Shown here piece after piece: positions 1-8,198 of a stretch of DNA of 64,000 nt. Numbering within the stretch: position 1 is the first letter of the stretch; each line of letters starts with the position of its first letter. A model generated the notes under the pieces. That model had not been told where the DNA came from, made no database searches, and saw only the letters and a program-made list of their open reading frames with translations. The translations under genes were made by a program, and so were the position numbers. Source of the DNA: Pusillimonas sp. UBA3987 (GTDB taxonomy: Bacteria; Pseudomonadota; Gammaproteobacteria; Burkholderiales; Burkholderiaceae_B); the NCBI GenBank assembly GCA_002384935.1, contig DGCD01000006.1, forward strand, positions 124,001-188,000, given 5' to 3'.

Positions 1-2
1 AA

Positions 3-398
3 ATCGTTCCAGGCTGGAATTTAACCGCAGGCTACACCTATGTCGACAGCCAATACGCCAGTGGCGCTGACAACGGCGAGCCTTATGCCACCGAACTGCC
101 AAAGCACACGGTACAACTGTATACCACCTACAAGCTGCCGAAGACCAATTGGACTATTGGCGGCGACGTGCGCTACTACAGCAAAATATACAGGGAAGGG
201 CCGGGCTGGACACTTAATCGCGACGCCCTGGTGCTGGTTGGGCTAACAGCCAAATACCAGATCAACCCCAACGCCGACCTGACGCTTGTAGTAAACAACG
301 TCTTTGACAAAACCTACCGTGCGGCGCTTGATACCCGCAATTATTCCACTTTCGGTCAACCGCGCAATTTTGTAGCCAATCTGCAATACCGGTTCTAA
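3..398 (+). CDS. TonB-dependent siderophore-type receptor, C-terminal part
   Basis: Only the last 131 codons lie in the window; the gene starts upstream. The fragment alternates polar and aromatic residues as in outer-membrane beta strands. It contains the late-barrel motif NNVFDKTY near the end and finishes with YRF, the terminal aromatic residue typical of outer-membrane barrels. TonB-dependent receptors import ferric siderophores or haem with energy from TonB-ExbBD. The PepSY/DUF3649/DUF3325 genes that follow after 22 bases fit an iron-siderophore receptor. The ligand cannot be told from this fragment. Confidence 0.85.
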   Translation: MVPGWNLTAGYTYVDSQYASGADNGEPYATELPKHTVQLYTTYKLPKTNWTIGGDVRYYSKIYREGPGWTLNRDALVLVGLTAKYQINPNADLTLVVNNVFDKTYRAALDTRNYSTFGQPRNFVANLQYRF

Positions 399-420
399 AC
401 AATAGAAGGCATTAAAAAAG

Positions 421-2040
421 ATGAAAGAAGGATTTCGCCAGTGCATGGCTTGGCTGCACACCTGGTCCGGCCTGGTGGTTGGCTGGGTGCTGTTCTTTGT
501 ATTCATTACAGGCACGGCCGGTTATTTCACTTACGAAATCACACGCTGGATGGAGCCAGAGCGCCCCCTGCAAAGCGCCGCGCCGCACTATGATAACGGC
601 GCCCTGGCACTGATGGCCATGAACCGGCTGGAGCAGGTGGCGCCCGGCGCGCAGTACTGGAGCATCACCCTGCCGCATCAGTCGCAAGCCACCCGCGACT
701 GGGAAAACTTCGCCATCAGTTGGGAAACCATGCCCCGGGAAGGTCATGAGCGCGGCGTACGGGGTAACGAAAAGCTGGACCCCAATACCGGCGGCCTGCG
801 CACCGAGGTGCAACCCCGGGAAACAGGCGGCGGCAACCTGCTGTATCGCATGCACTACGTGCTGCACTATATCGACCGTGCCACGGCCTTTCGCATTATC
901 GGCATCTGCACCATGTTGATGCTGCTGGCCATGGTGAGCGGCATCATCACCCATAAGAAAATCTTCAAGGATTTCTTCACCTTCCGTCGCGGCAAAGGCC
1001 AGCGCTCCTGGCTCGACGCCCACAATGTCATCAGCGTGATGGCGCTGCCCTTCTTTTTAATGATTACCTACAGCGGGCTGGTGTTTTTCTATACCACCTA
1101 TATGCCCGCCGGCATCGCCGCCGTGTACGGAACCGATGACAAAGCGCGCGATCGTTATTTCGACGAGTTGTACGGCGACCACACGCACGAAGCCGTGACC
1201 CGGCCCACCGCCTCGGTTCCCAACATGATCGCGCAGGCCGAAGACGCCTGGGGTGACGGCAAGATCCGTTCCGTGCTGGTCATGCACGATGGTGGCGAAG
1301 AACCCTTCGTGGAAGTGCAACGGGTACGCGGCGACAAGGTGCGCGTTTTCGATGCTCAAACCCTGCGCTTTCACGCCAACACCGGCAAGCCGCTGCCGCC
1401 GGAACCGCAAGACAGCGCGGTCGTGAAAACCCACCAAACCCTGCTGGCCCTGCACGAAGGCCGCTTTGCCGAACCCTGGTTGCGCTGGCTGTACTTTTTT
1501 GCGGGGCTATTGGGTGCCGGCATGATCGGTACCGGGTTGGTCATGTGGACGGTCAAGCGTCGCAAAAATCACGACGCAACAGGCGGGCATTTCGGCCTGC
1601 GGCTGGTGGAGGCGCTGAATGTCGCCACCATCGTCGGTTTACCCGTGGGCGTGGCCGCTTATTTCTGGGCCAACCGCTTGCTGCCGGTTGAAATGGCCGA
1701 ACGCGCCAACTGGGAAGCAAACTTTCTATTCCTGATTTGGGGCGAAGCGCTGCTTTACGCGTTCTTCCGGGATATTCGCCGGGCCTGGGTGGAACTGCTG
1801 TGGCTGGCTTGCGCGGCCTTTACCTTACTGCCCGTCGTCAATGCCCTGACGACCGATAAACACCTGGGCGTCACATTACCCGCCGGTGATTGGGCACTGG
1901 CAGGATTCGATCTGACCATGCTGGGATTAGGGCTGATCTTCGGCTACATGGCCGTTAAGGTGAAACGCGTCTGGCTCAAGAAAGCCGCGCAGCAAACCCA
2001 GGCACGCAACCCGTCCGTGCTTGAACAGGTAACAGAATGA
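421..2040 (+). CDS. PepSY-associated transmembrane protein
   Basis: 539 residues with the start of the family (residues 1-60: a conserved HTWSG at 14-18 in or beside the first membrane helix) and at least four further hydrophobic segments. A large periplasmic part lies between helices 1 and 2, and a conserved THKKIF...FFTFR stretch follows helix 2. PepSY_TM proteins next to TonB receptors are thought to be inner-membrane reductases that release iron from siderophores in the periplasm; this is family knowledge, not shown here. The stop overlaps the next start by four bases, so it is one operon with the receptor upstream. A second homologue is encoded at 47377-48975. Confidence 0.88.
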   Translation: MKEGFRQCMAWLHTWSGLVVGWVLFFVFITGTAGYFTYEITRWMEPERPLQSAAPHYDNGALALMAMNRLEQVAPGAQYWSITLPHQSQATRDWENFAISWETMPREGHERGVRGNEKLDPNTGGLRTEVQPRETGGGNLLYRMHYVLHYIDRATAFRIIGICTMLMLLAMVSGIITHKKIFKDFFTFRRGKGQRSWLDAHNVISVMALPFFLMITYSGLVFFYTTYMPAGIAAVYGTDDKARDRYFDELYGDHTHEAVTRPTASVPNMIAQAEDAWGDGKIRSVLVMHDGGEEPFVEVQRVRGDKVRVFDAQTLRFHANTGKPLPPEPQDSAVVKTHQTLLALHEGRFAEPWLRWLYFFAGLLGAGMIGTGLVMWTVKRRKNHDATGGHFGLRLVEALNVATIVGLPVGVAAYFWANRLLPVEMAERANWEANFLFLIWGEALLYAFFRDIRRAWVELLWLACAAFTLLPVVNALTTDKHLGVTLPAGDWALAGFDLTMLGLGLIFGYMAVKVKRVWLKKAAQQTQARNPSVLEQVTE

Positions 2041-2348
2041 CAAGCGTATCAAATACCCACCGCTACCGTTGGATGGTGGCCTCGCGCGTGCTGGCCGCGG
2101 TGATCGGCGGCTATGCACTGACCTCGGCTGCCACCGTTCTTATTGCACTGATCTGGCCGCTTCCAAAAGCACAAGCCGTCATGGCGTCGTCGATGCTGAG
2201 TTTTGCCCTGTATGCTGCCATCCTGGTCTGGGTGTTCAGCACCAAACGTGTGCTTAGAATCTGGCTGGGGCTGACTATGGCCACCGCCCTGTGCGCCGGC
2301 TTGTCGTGGCTGTTACTGCTTCAGGCAACACCCGGAGGCGCGGCATGA
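2037..2348 (+). CDS. DUF3649 small membrane protein
   Basis: 103 residues with about three hydrophobic helices and the pattern RVLAAVIGGYAL near residue 20, as in the DUF3649 family of iron-transport-associated membrane proteins. It starts inside the stop of the PepSY gene and its own stop overlaps the next start (ATGA), so translation is probably coupled. Its function is unknown; it recurs beside PepSY_TM and DUF3325 genes, including the second copy of this module at 48975-49280. Confidence 0.8.
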   Translation: MTSVSNTHRYRWMVASRVLAAVIGGYALTSAATVLIALIWPLPKAQAVMASSMLSFALYAAILVWVFSTKRVLRIWLGLTMATALCAGLSWLLLLQATPGGAA

Positions 2349-3187
2349 CCACGATACACGCGCTTTTACTGCTGATCAGCCTGGGAGGGTTCGGCTTGCT
2401 GGCGCTGGCCATGCCCAAATACAGTCAACATGTCGTGAACCGCCCCATAAGGGCCAAACAGCGACGCCTGCTGCGTATTTTAGGCTGGCTGCTACTGGCG
2501 GCGGCCCTGGGCCTGGGCATGACGCAATGGCGGTTCGACATCGGTATGGTGACCTGGCTGGGGTGGCTCACGCCGGCAGGTATTGCGCTGGCATTGTTGC
2601 TGTCTAAACAAGCGGAAAAAGCCCCGCCCAAACACCGCAGGCGAGGCTACAGTGACACGCATGCACCGGCCGTGCCCGCTACCGCCGCCCCCCGCTCTTC
2701 CGGTTTGCTGGCCGCGCTGGCCGCCGCTGTATTACTGATCCCGCTGGCCGGATTCGCCTGGCAACTGCACACCACCCCAGACAAACCCTTGATGCGGGCC
2801 GATGCCATTCACGGCCAAATCGGACCCTGGCCTTTCGTGTTGGCGGAAAAAGACCTGAAGCCGCCCGAGATCGTCCACCTGAACGTGCCACTGAAACAAT
2901 TCACCCTTCAGTTCTGCGAAGGCTGCGACCGGGATATCCGCCTGGCCTATTTCAAAATGCGTGAACCCCGCTTCTCTGGCAAGGCAGATGCTGTGCTGGC
3001 CGCGGGCAATGCCTTTGAGGGACGAGGCCGGGAAAAGACGGCTGAAATACCAGTGCCCCCCGCTGCCAACCTGGAAGACGGCCTCTGGCTGACGGTGGAA
3101 AGTAAAAACGGAGACGTCTACCATCAGGAATTCGACATTGAGCGCGTGTCTCCGGCCCTGGCACGCTTTATTCGTGAAAGACCATGA
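2345..3187 (+). CDS. DUF3325 membrane domain fused to a periplasmic CxxC domain
   Basis: 280 residues from the ATG that overlaps the previous stop. An upstream in-frame ATG at 2291 is rejected because the DUF3325-like sequence starts only here. Residues about 1-85 form three helices resembling DUF3325. A basic linker follows, then one more membrane helix (about 115-135) and a soluble domain of about 140 residues, presumably periplasmic, containing FCEGCDRD. The paralogous DUF3325 gene at 47073-47390 is only 105 residues and lacks the second half, so this is a fusion. The soluble domain is not recognised; the CxxC could bind metal or haem or be a redox pair. Confidence 0.7.
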   Translation: MTTIHALLLLISLGGFGLLALAMPKYSQHVVNRPIRAKQRRLLRILGWLLLAAALGLGMTQWRFDIGMVTWLGWLTPAGIALALLLSKQAEKAPPKHRRRGYSDTHAPAVPATAAPRSSGLLAALAAAVLLIPLAGFAWQLHTTPDKPLMRADAIHGQIGPWPFVLAEKDLKPPEIVHLNVPLKQFTLQFCEGCDRDIRLAYFKMREPRFSGKADAVLAAGNAFEGRGREKTAEIPVPPAANLEDGLWLTVESKNGDVYHQEFDIERVSPALARFIRERP

Positions 3188-3528
3188 CGACACAAACAAT
3201 GAAAAAGCTTTTAATTGCAGTGGCCTTGTTAAGCAGCCCAACAGTGCATGCACATACTCCCGTATGCCATTGTGAGCTCAACGACCAGCGCATCAACTGC
3301 GAAGGCGGCTACCACGACGGCTCGGGCGCGGTCGATATCACCATGCGGGTCGTGGCCTATGGCGGTGAAACACTGGAAACCGGAAAACTAAACTCAAACT
3401 CGCGCTTCAGCACTGCGCTGCCCGCGCAACCGTTCTACATTCTCATGGACGTGGGCCCGGGGGAAATGGTTGAAGTAGACTGGCGGGATATTGAGGGTAT
3501 AAATAGCAACCATTATGACGAACGTTAG
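3184..3528 (+). CDS. Small exported protein of unknown function
   Basis: 114 residues. The first 23 look like a cleavable signal peptide (basic start, hydrophobic core, VHA-HT cleavage site). The mature part has cysteines in a CHCELND...NCEGGYHDG pattern and resembles nickel/iron-uptake-associated exported proteins with a carboxypeptidase-regulatory-like beta fold, but I cannot name the family. It overlaps the preceding stop by four bases and is the last gene of the receptor-PepSY operon. Confidence 0.65.
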   Translation: MTTQTMKKLLIAVALLSSPTVHAHTPVCHCELNDQRINCEGGYHDGSGAVDITMRVVAYGGETLETGKLNSNSRFSTALPAQPFYILMDVGPGEMVEVDWRDIEGINSNHYDER

Positions 3529-3554
3529 ATGTTAATACGTAAGGAGCGTCTGGC

Positions 3555-3917
3555 ATGAGTGCGAGCAAGTTTGATTCAGTTAATGACTATCTTGTTTCTT
3601 TGGGCTCACCTAAAGAAGAGACCCTTAGGGGTGTTATCAACGTTATTCTCAAATCATTTCCTGATTTAGATTGCAAGCTTGCCTGGAACGTCCCTCAGAT
3701 TTATAGGGGCGATGACTACGTATTTGGTCTGTCAGCACTGAAAAATCATCTTGCGCTTGCGCCTTGGAGCGCCGAAGTGATTGAAGCCTTCAAGGAAAAG
3801 CTTGAAAGCGAAGGGTACGTAGTGAAAAAAAATCTATTTCAAATTCCTAACGAATGGAAAATAGACGAGGAACTACTCAGGAACTTAGTGAAGGCGAGGC
3901 TCGCCGAGCTGGATTGA
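3555..3917 (+). CDS. DUF1801/YdhG-type protein
   Basis: 120 residues preceded by a strong ribosome binding site (AAGGAG at about 3540). The pattern is that of the DUF1801 (iron-chaperone frataxin-like fold) family: an N-terminal helix with SPKEETLRGV, the core KLAWNVPQIYRGDDYVFGLSALKNHLAL, and a C-terminal basic helix. Members are small cytosolic proteins of unclear role. Base composition is lower in GC than the neighbours, so it may be an acquired single gene. Confidence 0.7.
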   Translation: MSASKFDSVNDYLVSLGSPKEETLRGVINVILKSFPDLDCKLAWNVPQIYRGDDYVFGLSALKNHLALAPWSAEVIEAFKEKLESEGYVVKKNLFQIPNEWKIDEELLRNLVKARLAELD

Positions 3918-4032
3918 GCTCTCTGCATCTAGAAAACTGCACATGCCCGCATGCGTTATAGCATTAAGGAAATACCGCAGGGCTGCATACAGCAGATGTT
4001 CGGTCCGCGCAGAAACCTGCTATCGAGCATCC

Positions 4033-4965
4033 TCATGATGGTAACTTGCGCACGGTAAGCAGAACTGCCGCGATGCGATCGGCATGCGCATAGGCCGGTT
4101 CGATCAGCTCTTCGCCGAACACGTCCGGGTCGAGTTCTTGATAGTGCCATTCCAAACCGGATGCATCCAGCATGGGTGCAAGCAGACTGCGGAAAGAATC
4201 CACACCGTCGACAATGGCCGTACCGGTATACAGCAACAACGTACCACCGGGCGCCAGCCGTGTCCGGGCCAGGCCCGCAATCGCCAGGGAAAGGCCCTCG
4301 CCCAAACTGCCGCCACCGTGCCGATAGGCGCGCTGCGTTGAGTCAAGCAAATAAGGCGGGTTGGCAACGATCAAGTCAAAGTCGCCGTCAACCGATGCAA
4401 GCAGGTTGGAATGCTGCGCTGAAATTCGCCCTACATCGGCAAGCCGGGCGTTAATCGTCGTGTACTGAAGCGCCGTATCATTGATATCGACCGCAAAGAC
4501 GTCGGCCTGGGGCCGCTCAAGCGCCACCACCACGGCACCCGGGCCGGCGCCACAGCCCACGTCGACCGCACGCCGCACGTGCACTTCACCGTCCTTCAGG
4601 TATTGAGCGATCGCATTGGTGAAGCGGTAAGTGTCGGGGCCAAAGAAAATCGCGTCCGGCGCCGTGGTGGGATAGGCCGAGTGCAAAAAAAGCTCGCCAC
4701 GCAACGTGGACGCGCGCACGCGGGAAATCCAACCGTCGCCATGCGTGTCCAGCACATCGGCATCGCGCATTGCCTGGAAAAGTTCCGGCGTCAGGACACC
4801 TTCCCGAAAAGGCCGGCTCCAGCCGAATACATCTTCTGTACTGCGCGCCCATGCATTCTGCGCACGTGAATTAACACGTGCGTGCGTTGCCGGCGTCACG
4901 GTAGTAAAGACATACCCGGTTGATTTAAGCATCCGCGCAAGATGCAATAGAGAATCAATAGCCAT
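4033..4965 (-). CDS. Class I SAM-dependent methyltransferase with NPPY motif
   Basis: 310 residues from the ATG at 4965, which overlaps the end of the upstream HDO gene by 11 bases; longer in-frame extensions lie inside that gene and are rejected. The SAM-binding loop is VDVGCGAGPG at about 134-143, the acidic strand end AVD at 158-160, and the catalytic NPPY at 202-205. NPPY is typical of enzymes that methylate amide, amine or ring nitrogens (HemK/PrmC/RlmG-like). Residues 1-130 form a separate N-terminal domain. Coupling to an HDO oxidase suggests both act on one small molecule or protein; the substrate is unknown. Confidence 0.75.
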   Translation of the reverse strand: MAIDSLLHLARMLKSTGYVFTTVTPATHARVNSRAQNAWARSTEDVFGWSRPFREGVLTPELFQAMRDADVLDTHGDGWISRVRASTLRGELFLHSAYPTTAPDAIFFGPDTYRFTNAIAQYLKDGEVHVRRAVDVGCGAGPGAVVVALERPQADVFAVDINDTALQYTTINARLADVGRISAQHSNLLASVDGDFDLIVANPPYLLDSTQRAYRHGGGSLGEGLSLAIAGLARTRLAPGGTLLLYTGTAIVDGVDSFRSLLAPMLDASGLEWHYQELDPDVFGEELIEPAYAHADRIAAVLLTVRKLPS

Positions 4966-6451
4966 AGACACCCTGGCGGTTGAAAAGATCGGCGTAGAGC
5001 CTTGTGGCGGCAAGTCCGGCCGGCGTTGGATGGTTGGCCGGCGAGAGCATGCCTTGCAGCATACCCAGCGCCTGCGACTTCGTGCCCACCCCTTCCAACT
5101 GATTGAAAAGCGCATCCACCTCGGCACAATTTGCCGGTTCTACCTGGTCTTGAGCATGGTGTGCAATAACTTGCCCGATTGAGGCCCCGCTTTCCAGCGG
5201 AGCGCGCGCCTGTTCGTCGTTACCGTCCGGGGCATGCCGACCGGGGCGGACCGTGGGGCGCGCGGTTGACGTTGCACTGGTATCGGCTTGAATCCAGTCG
5301 TGCAGAAGTTGCTGCTCGTAGCCGTCGAAAACACCGAACATCGGCGCACGTTCATCCGTGAGCAAACGCCAGAAACGGCTGGGTTCGGGACTCTGCCCAC
5401 GCCGGATCCATCCGGTCGCTTGCAGTGCCGCCAGCATCTCTGGAATCTGCCCGGCAGGAGAGAGCCACTGGCTAACCGGCTTGCCGCCAATAAGGCAATA
5501 ATCGGAATGCAGGTGCGCGCCAATCGAAGCCTTGTCGGCAAGAACCCGAAGCAACTCCTGCTCGAGATCGAAAGACGCAATCGCGTCGGGCGTACCCATG
5601 CCGACAAGATTCAGGCGATAGCCATCTTCCACGCGACGATAGAACTGCGCGGCATCACCCATTCTGGGGATGCAGTCAAGCACGCTTTGCAAAGCCTTGC
5701 GCGCATGCCCGGTTGACGCATTATCGATCGTCATGTGCAAAGTGAAGTAATAAGGATCAATGTCCAGCTCATTCAACTCATAGGCGCTAATCGGCAAATG
5801 CAGCGGCAACTGTTCATAGCCCAGGTTGAAACCAATTAACTCGGGTAAAAACGCGTCGGCGTGATGAGCCAATGCAAGCTGCACCGCACCTTGGGTGAAA
5901 TGCGCGTCGGGACCATTTTCCCAATGATCACAACCGTAGCGTGCAAGCAATTGCTTGTACAACACCACATGGTTTTGCGACGCCACGCCGCAGCCAAGCT
6001 CTTCAAGGTAAATGCGAATCAGCGACGCGAGCCGCGGATCCTGCCAGCGACTCAACAGGCCGTACAACCAGGCGCCGTCCACAAATTTGGTCGGCGCAAC
6101 CGCACGCAGAAAATGCATGGCGTGTGCACGGCAACTGAAGTAACGACGCGGTGAACCCGCGCGCCGCTCGTCAAGGTAGCGCCGGTAAGCGTGCGCTGTG
6201 TCCTCGTGCGCCTGATGCATCACTTCAGGCAATAAACGCGACTCGGCCGGAAAGTCCGAGTCGAGCGTTCTTGCCACATGAAGCTTTTCCAGCAGAAAAG
6301 CACGAGACGCACATCGGGTAGACTCGTCGATCTGGCCCACGCGGCTGCCGGACTCACCCAGCAGGGCAAAGTACAACTGCCTGCAGCTGTTCTGCCACGC
6401 CGGCGAATCTGAGGGCGCTGCCGATGGCAACGTTGGGGATACGGTATTCAT
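4955..6451 (-). CDS. Iron-containing redox enzyme, haem-oxygenase-like diiron (HDO) family
   Basis: 498 residues. Likely metal ligands follow the HDO pattern: EELG at 150-153 with NH at 160-161, then H239-x3-D243 and GH at 248-249 on a later core helix, plus acidic and His residues around 76-87. HDO enzymes use a labile diiron centre for N-oxygenation, desaturation or carbon-carbon cleavage of amino acids and fatty acids. The protein is longer than a bare HDO domain; about 230 C-terminal residues form an extra region. It is cotranscribed with the overlapping methyltransferase. The spacing D-x5-H differs from the D-x2-H of well studied members, so chemistry should not be assumed. Confidence 0.72.
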   Translation of the reverse strand: MNTVSPTLPSAAPSDSPAWQNSCRQLYFALLGESGSRVGQIDESTRCASRAFLLEKLHVARTLDSDFPAESRLLPEVMHQAHEDTAHAYRRYLDERRAGSPRRYFSCRAHAMHFLRAVAPTKFVDGAWLYGLLSRWQDPRLASLIRIYLEELGCGVASQNHVVLYKQLLARYGCDHWENGPDAHFTQGAVQLALAHHADAFLPELIGFNLGYEQLPLHLPISAYELNELDIDPYYFTLHMTIDNASTGHARKALQSVLDCIPRMGDAAQFYRRVEDGYRLNLVGMGTPDAIASFDLEQELLRVLADKASIGAHLHSDYCLIGGKPVSQWLSPAGQIPEMLAALQATGWIRRGQSPEPSRFWRLLTDERAPMFGVFDGYEQQLLHDWIQADTSATSTARPTVRPGRHAPDGNDEQARAPLESGASIGQVIAHHAQDQVEPANCAEVDALFNQLEGVGTKSQALGMLQGMLSPANHPTPAGLAATRLYADLFNRQGVYGY

Positions 6452-6601
6452 TATTTCCCTGGCTCCGAAAAAATATCACGCAGTGCAGGAGCACAAAGGC
6501 GGTTACATTGTTATGAGTGTAAAGGACACGAAGATGACGTCGGTGCGTTGGCGCACTGAGCAAAAGCAAGAAATGGCTTACTTCGAATTTGGAGAAAACA
6601 C

Positions 6602-7081
6602 ATGGGTGAGATCCTTTGGAACGAGTTGACTGCAGGCCTTCCTGATTCGACGCAATGGGCGCATGCAATTGTTCGATTGTTGGCTGCCATGCTGGTAGGC
6701 GCTATTGTTGGCTTTCAGCGAGAGCGCACGGGGAAGGCGGCAGGATTGCGCACGCATATTCTTGTCGCCATGGGCACAACGCTATTCGTACTTGCCGCCA
6801 CCCGAAGCGGCATGTCGTCTGATGGCATCTCGCGGGTGATTCAGGGTATTACGACCGGTATCGGCTTTATCGGCGCCGGCGCAATTCTGAAATTAAGCGC
6901 AACGCGGGAGATTAAAGGCCTGACCACGGCAGCCGGCATTTGGATGACAGCCGCTATTGGTGTGGCAATTGGCTTGGGGCTGTTAGGGCTCGCCTTGCTG
7001 GCGACCATTCTAACCTGGATTACGCTCGCTTTCCTGGGGATGCTTGAAAAGCAGGCTGAACCTAAATCGACCGAGCACTAG
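6602..7081 (+). CDS. MgtC/SapB family inner-membrane protein
   Basis: 159 residues with four to five hydrophobic helices. Family signatures are GAIVGFQRER near residue 38 and GIGFIGAGAIL followed by KGLTTAAGIWMTAAIG. A GGAG ribosome binding site stands eight bases before the ATG. MgtC proteins help cells survive low magnesium and the acidic phagosome, and several act on the F-type ATP synthase or phosphate homeostasis. This short form lacks the C-terminal ACT-like cytosolic domain of the classical MgtC, so it is closer to SapB/YhiD. Confidence 0.88.
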   Translation: MGEILWNELTAGLPDSTQWAHAIVRLLAAMLVGAIVGFQRERTGKAAGLRTHILVAMGTTLFVLAATRSGMSSDGISRVIQGITTGIGFIGAGAILKLSATREIKGLTTAAGIWMTAAIGVAIGLGLLGLALLATILTWITLAFLGMLEKQAEPKSTEH

Positions 7082-7085
7082 GTCG

Positions 7086-7159
7086 TGGAGCGGGTGAAGG
7101 GAATCGAACCCTCGTCTTAAGCTTGGGAAGCTTCTGCTCTACCATTGAGCTACACCCGC
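7086..7159 (-). tRNA. tRNA-Gly(CCC)
   Basis: 74 bases including an encoded CCA end. The acceptor arm GCGGGTG pairs with CACCCGC, the T arm is AGGGTTCGATTCCCT, the D arm is GCTC/GAGC, and the anticodon loop is TTCCCAA, giving CCC. It closely resembles Escherichia coli glyU. The first anticodon-stem pair appears to be G-A, so that stem may be four pairs. Confidence 0.95.
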
Positions 7160-7185
7160 GGCGCCCGCAATTATAGCGCCTTCAT

Positions 7186-7191
7186 TATAAT
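7186..7191 (+). promoter_or_regulatory. Possible -10 box of trmB
   Basis: A perfect TATAAT stands 27 bases after the tRNA gene and 7 bases before the ATG at 7199. No convincing -35 box is visible. If used, transcription would begin at or next to the ATG. Confidence 0.4.
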
Positions 7192-7198
7192 GGCGCCC

Positions 7199-7930
7199 AT
7201 GACTACCGAACGCCCCCTTTCCAGCGCTGCGGACGATCCGAGAAACAGCGCCAACGACGCAACCCGATACCCGCACATACGCAGTTTCGTGCATCGGCGC
7301 AGCCACATTACACCCAGCCAGCAGGATGCGGCTGATCGACTATTGCCCATATGGGGCATTGCCTACCAGGCCCGGCTTTTAAACCTGGACGCGGCCTTCA
7401 ACCGGCACGCCCCCACGATTCTGGAAATCGGTTTTGGCATGGGCGAAACCACTGCCCGCATTGCGCAATCGCGACCCAACGAAAACTTCCTGGGGGTTGA
7501 GGTATTCAACGCCGGTGTCGGTTCGCTGCTTAAACGTATCGATGAACAACAGATTCAGAATATTCGTATTATTCAGCACGACGCCGTTGAGGTGCTGCGC
7601 GACATGATTGCACCCGATACACTGGATGGCGTGCATATTTACTTTCCAGACCCCTGGCCGAAAACGCGGCACCATAAGCGACGCCTGATTCAGCCGCCCT
7701 TTATCGGGCTCCTGGCCTCGCGCCTGAAGCCGGGCGCCTACCTGCATTGCGCAACCGACTGGGAACATTACGCCGAACAAATGCTTGAGGTGTTATCGGG
7801 CGAACCCACGCTGCAGAACACGGCCAAAGCGTATGCGCCCCGCCCCGATTACCGCCCGCTGACAAAATTTGAAAACCGCGGGCTGAAACTGGGCCACGGT
7901 GTGTGGGACCTCATTTTCAAGCGCAAGTAA
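7199..7930 (+). CDS. trmB: tRNA (guanine-N7)-methyltransferase
   Basis: 243 residues from the ATG at 7199; an ATG at 7190 adds three residues and one at 7145 would run through the tRNA, so it is rejected. The SAM loop EIGFGMGETTA and the family motif FPDPWPKTRHHKRRL are present, as is the substrate-binding DWEHYA near the C terminus. TrmB makes m7G46 in the variable loop of tRNA. No good ribosome binding site is seen. Together with the TATAAT seven bases upstream this raises the possibility of a leaderless message. Confidence 0.92.
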   Translation: MTTERPLSSAADDPRNSANDATRYPHIRSFVHRRSHITPSQQDAADRLLPIWGIAYQARLLNLDAAFNRHAPTILEIGFGMGETTARIAQSRPNENFLGVEVFNAGVGSLLKRIDEQQIQNIRIIQHDAVEVLRDMIAPDTLDGVHIYFPDPWPKTRHHKRRLIQPPFIGLLASRLKPGAYLHCATDWEHYAEQMLEVLSGEPTLQNTAKAYAPRPDYRPLTKFENRGLKLGHGVWDLIFKRK

Positions 7931-7947
7931 ACAGCCATTAAACACTT

Positions 7948-8148
7948 ATGAAGATCACGCTGAACGGCGAGCCAACGCCACTGAATAATGTACAGACTGT
8001 CGCCGACCTGATTCGCCACATGGGCTGGGAAGGCAAACGCATTGCGGTTGAGCGCAATGGCGAAATCGTACCCAAAAGCCAACACGCCGGGGAAGCCCTG
8101 GCCGACGGCGATGAAATTGAAATTGTCGTGGCAGTAGGTGGCGGCTAA
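7948..8148 (+). CDS. thiS: Sulfur carrier protein ThiS
   Basis: 66 residues with a beta-grasp ubiquitin-like pattern (MKITLNGE start, VADL, IAVERNGEIVP, DGDEIEIV) and a C-terminal VGGG. ThiF adenylates the terminal Gly-Gly of ThiS, which then carries sulfur as a thiocarboxylate for thiazole formation by ThiG. No thiG follows; the gene instead ends 17 bases after trmB began the unit and faces ffh. The partners must be elsewhere on the genome. Confidence 0.9.
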   Translation: MKITLNGEPTPLNNVQTVADLIRHMGWEGKRIAVERNGEIVPKSQHAGEALADGDEIEIVVAVGGG

Positions 8149-8158
8149 ATAATAGATG

Positions 8159-8189
8159 AAGGTTAACCGGTGGGCGGCGGTTAACCTTT
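8159..8189. terminator. Hairpin terminator between thiS and ffh
   Basis: Perfect 10-bp arms AAGGTTAACC and GGTTAACCTT surround a 10-base loop, followed by a short T run. It lies between two convergent genes and could serve both directions. Confidence 0.65.
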
Positions 8190-8198
8190 AACCGCACA

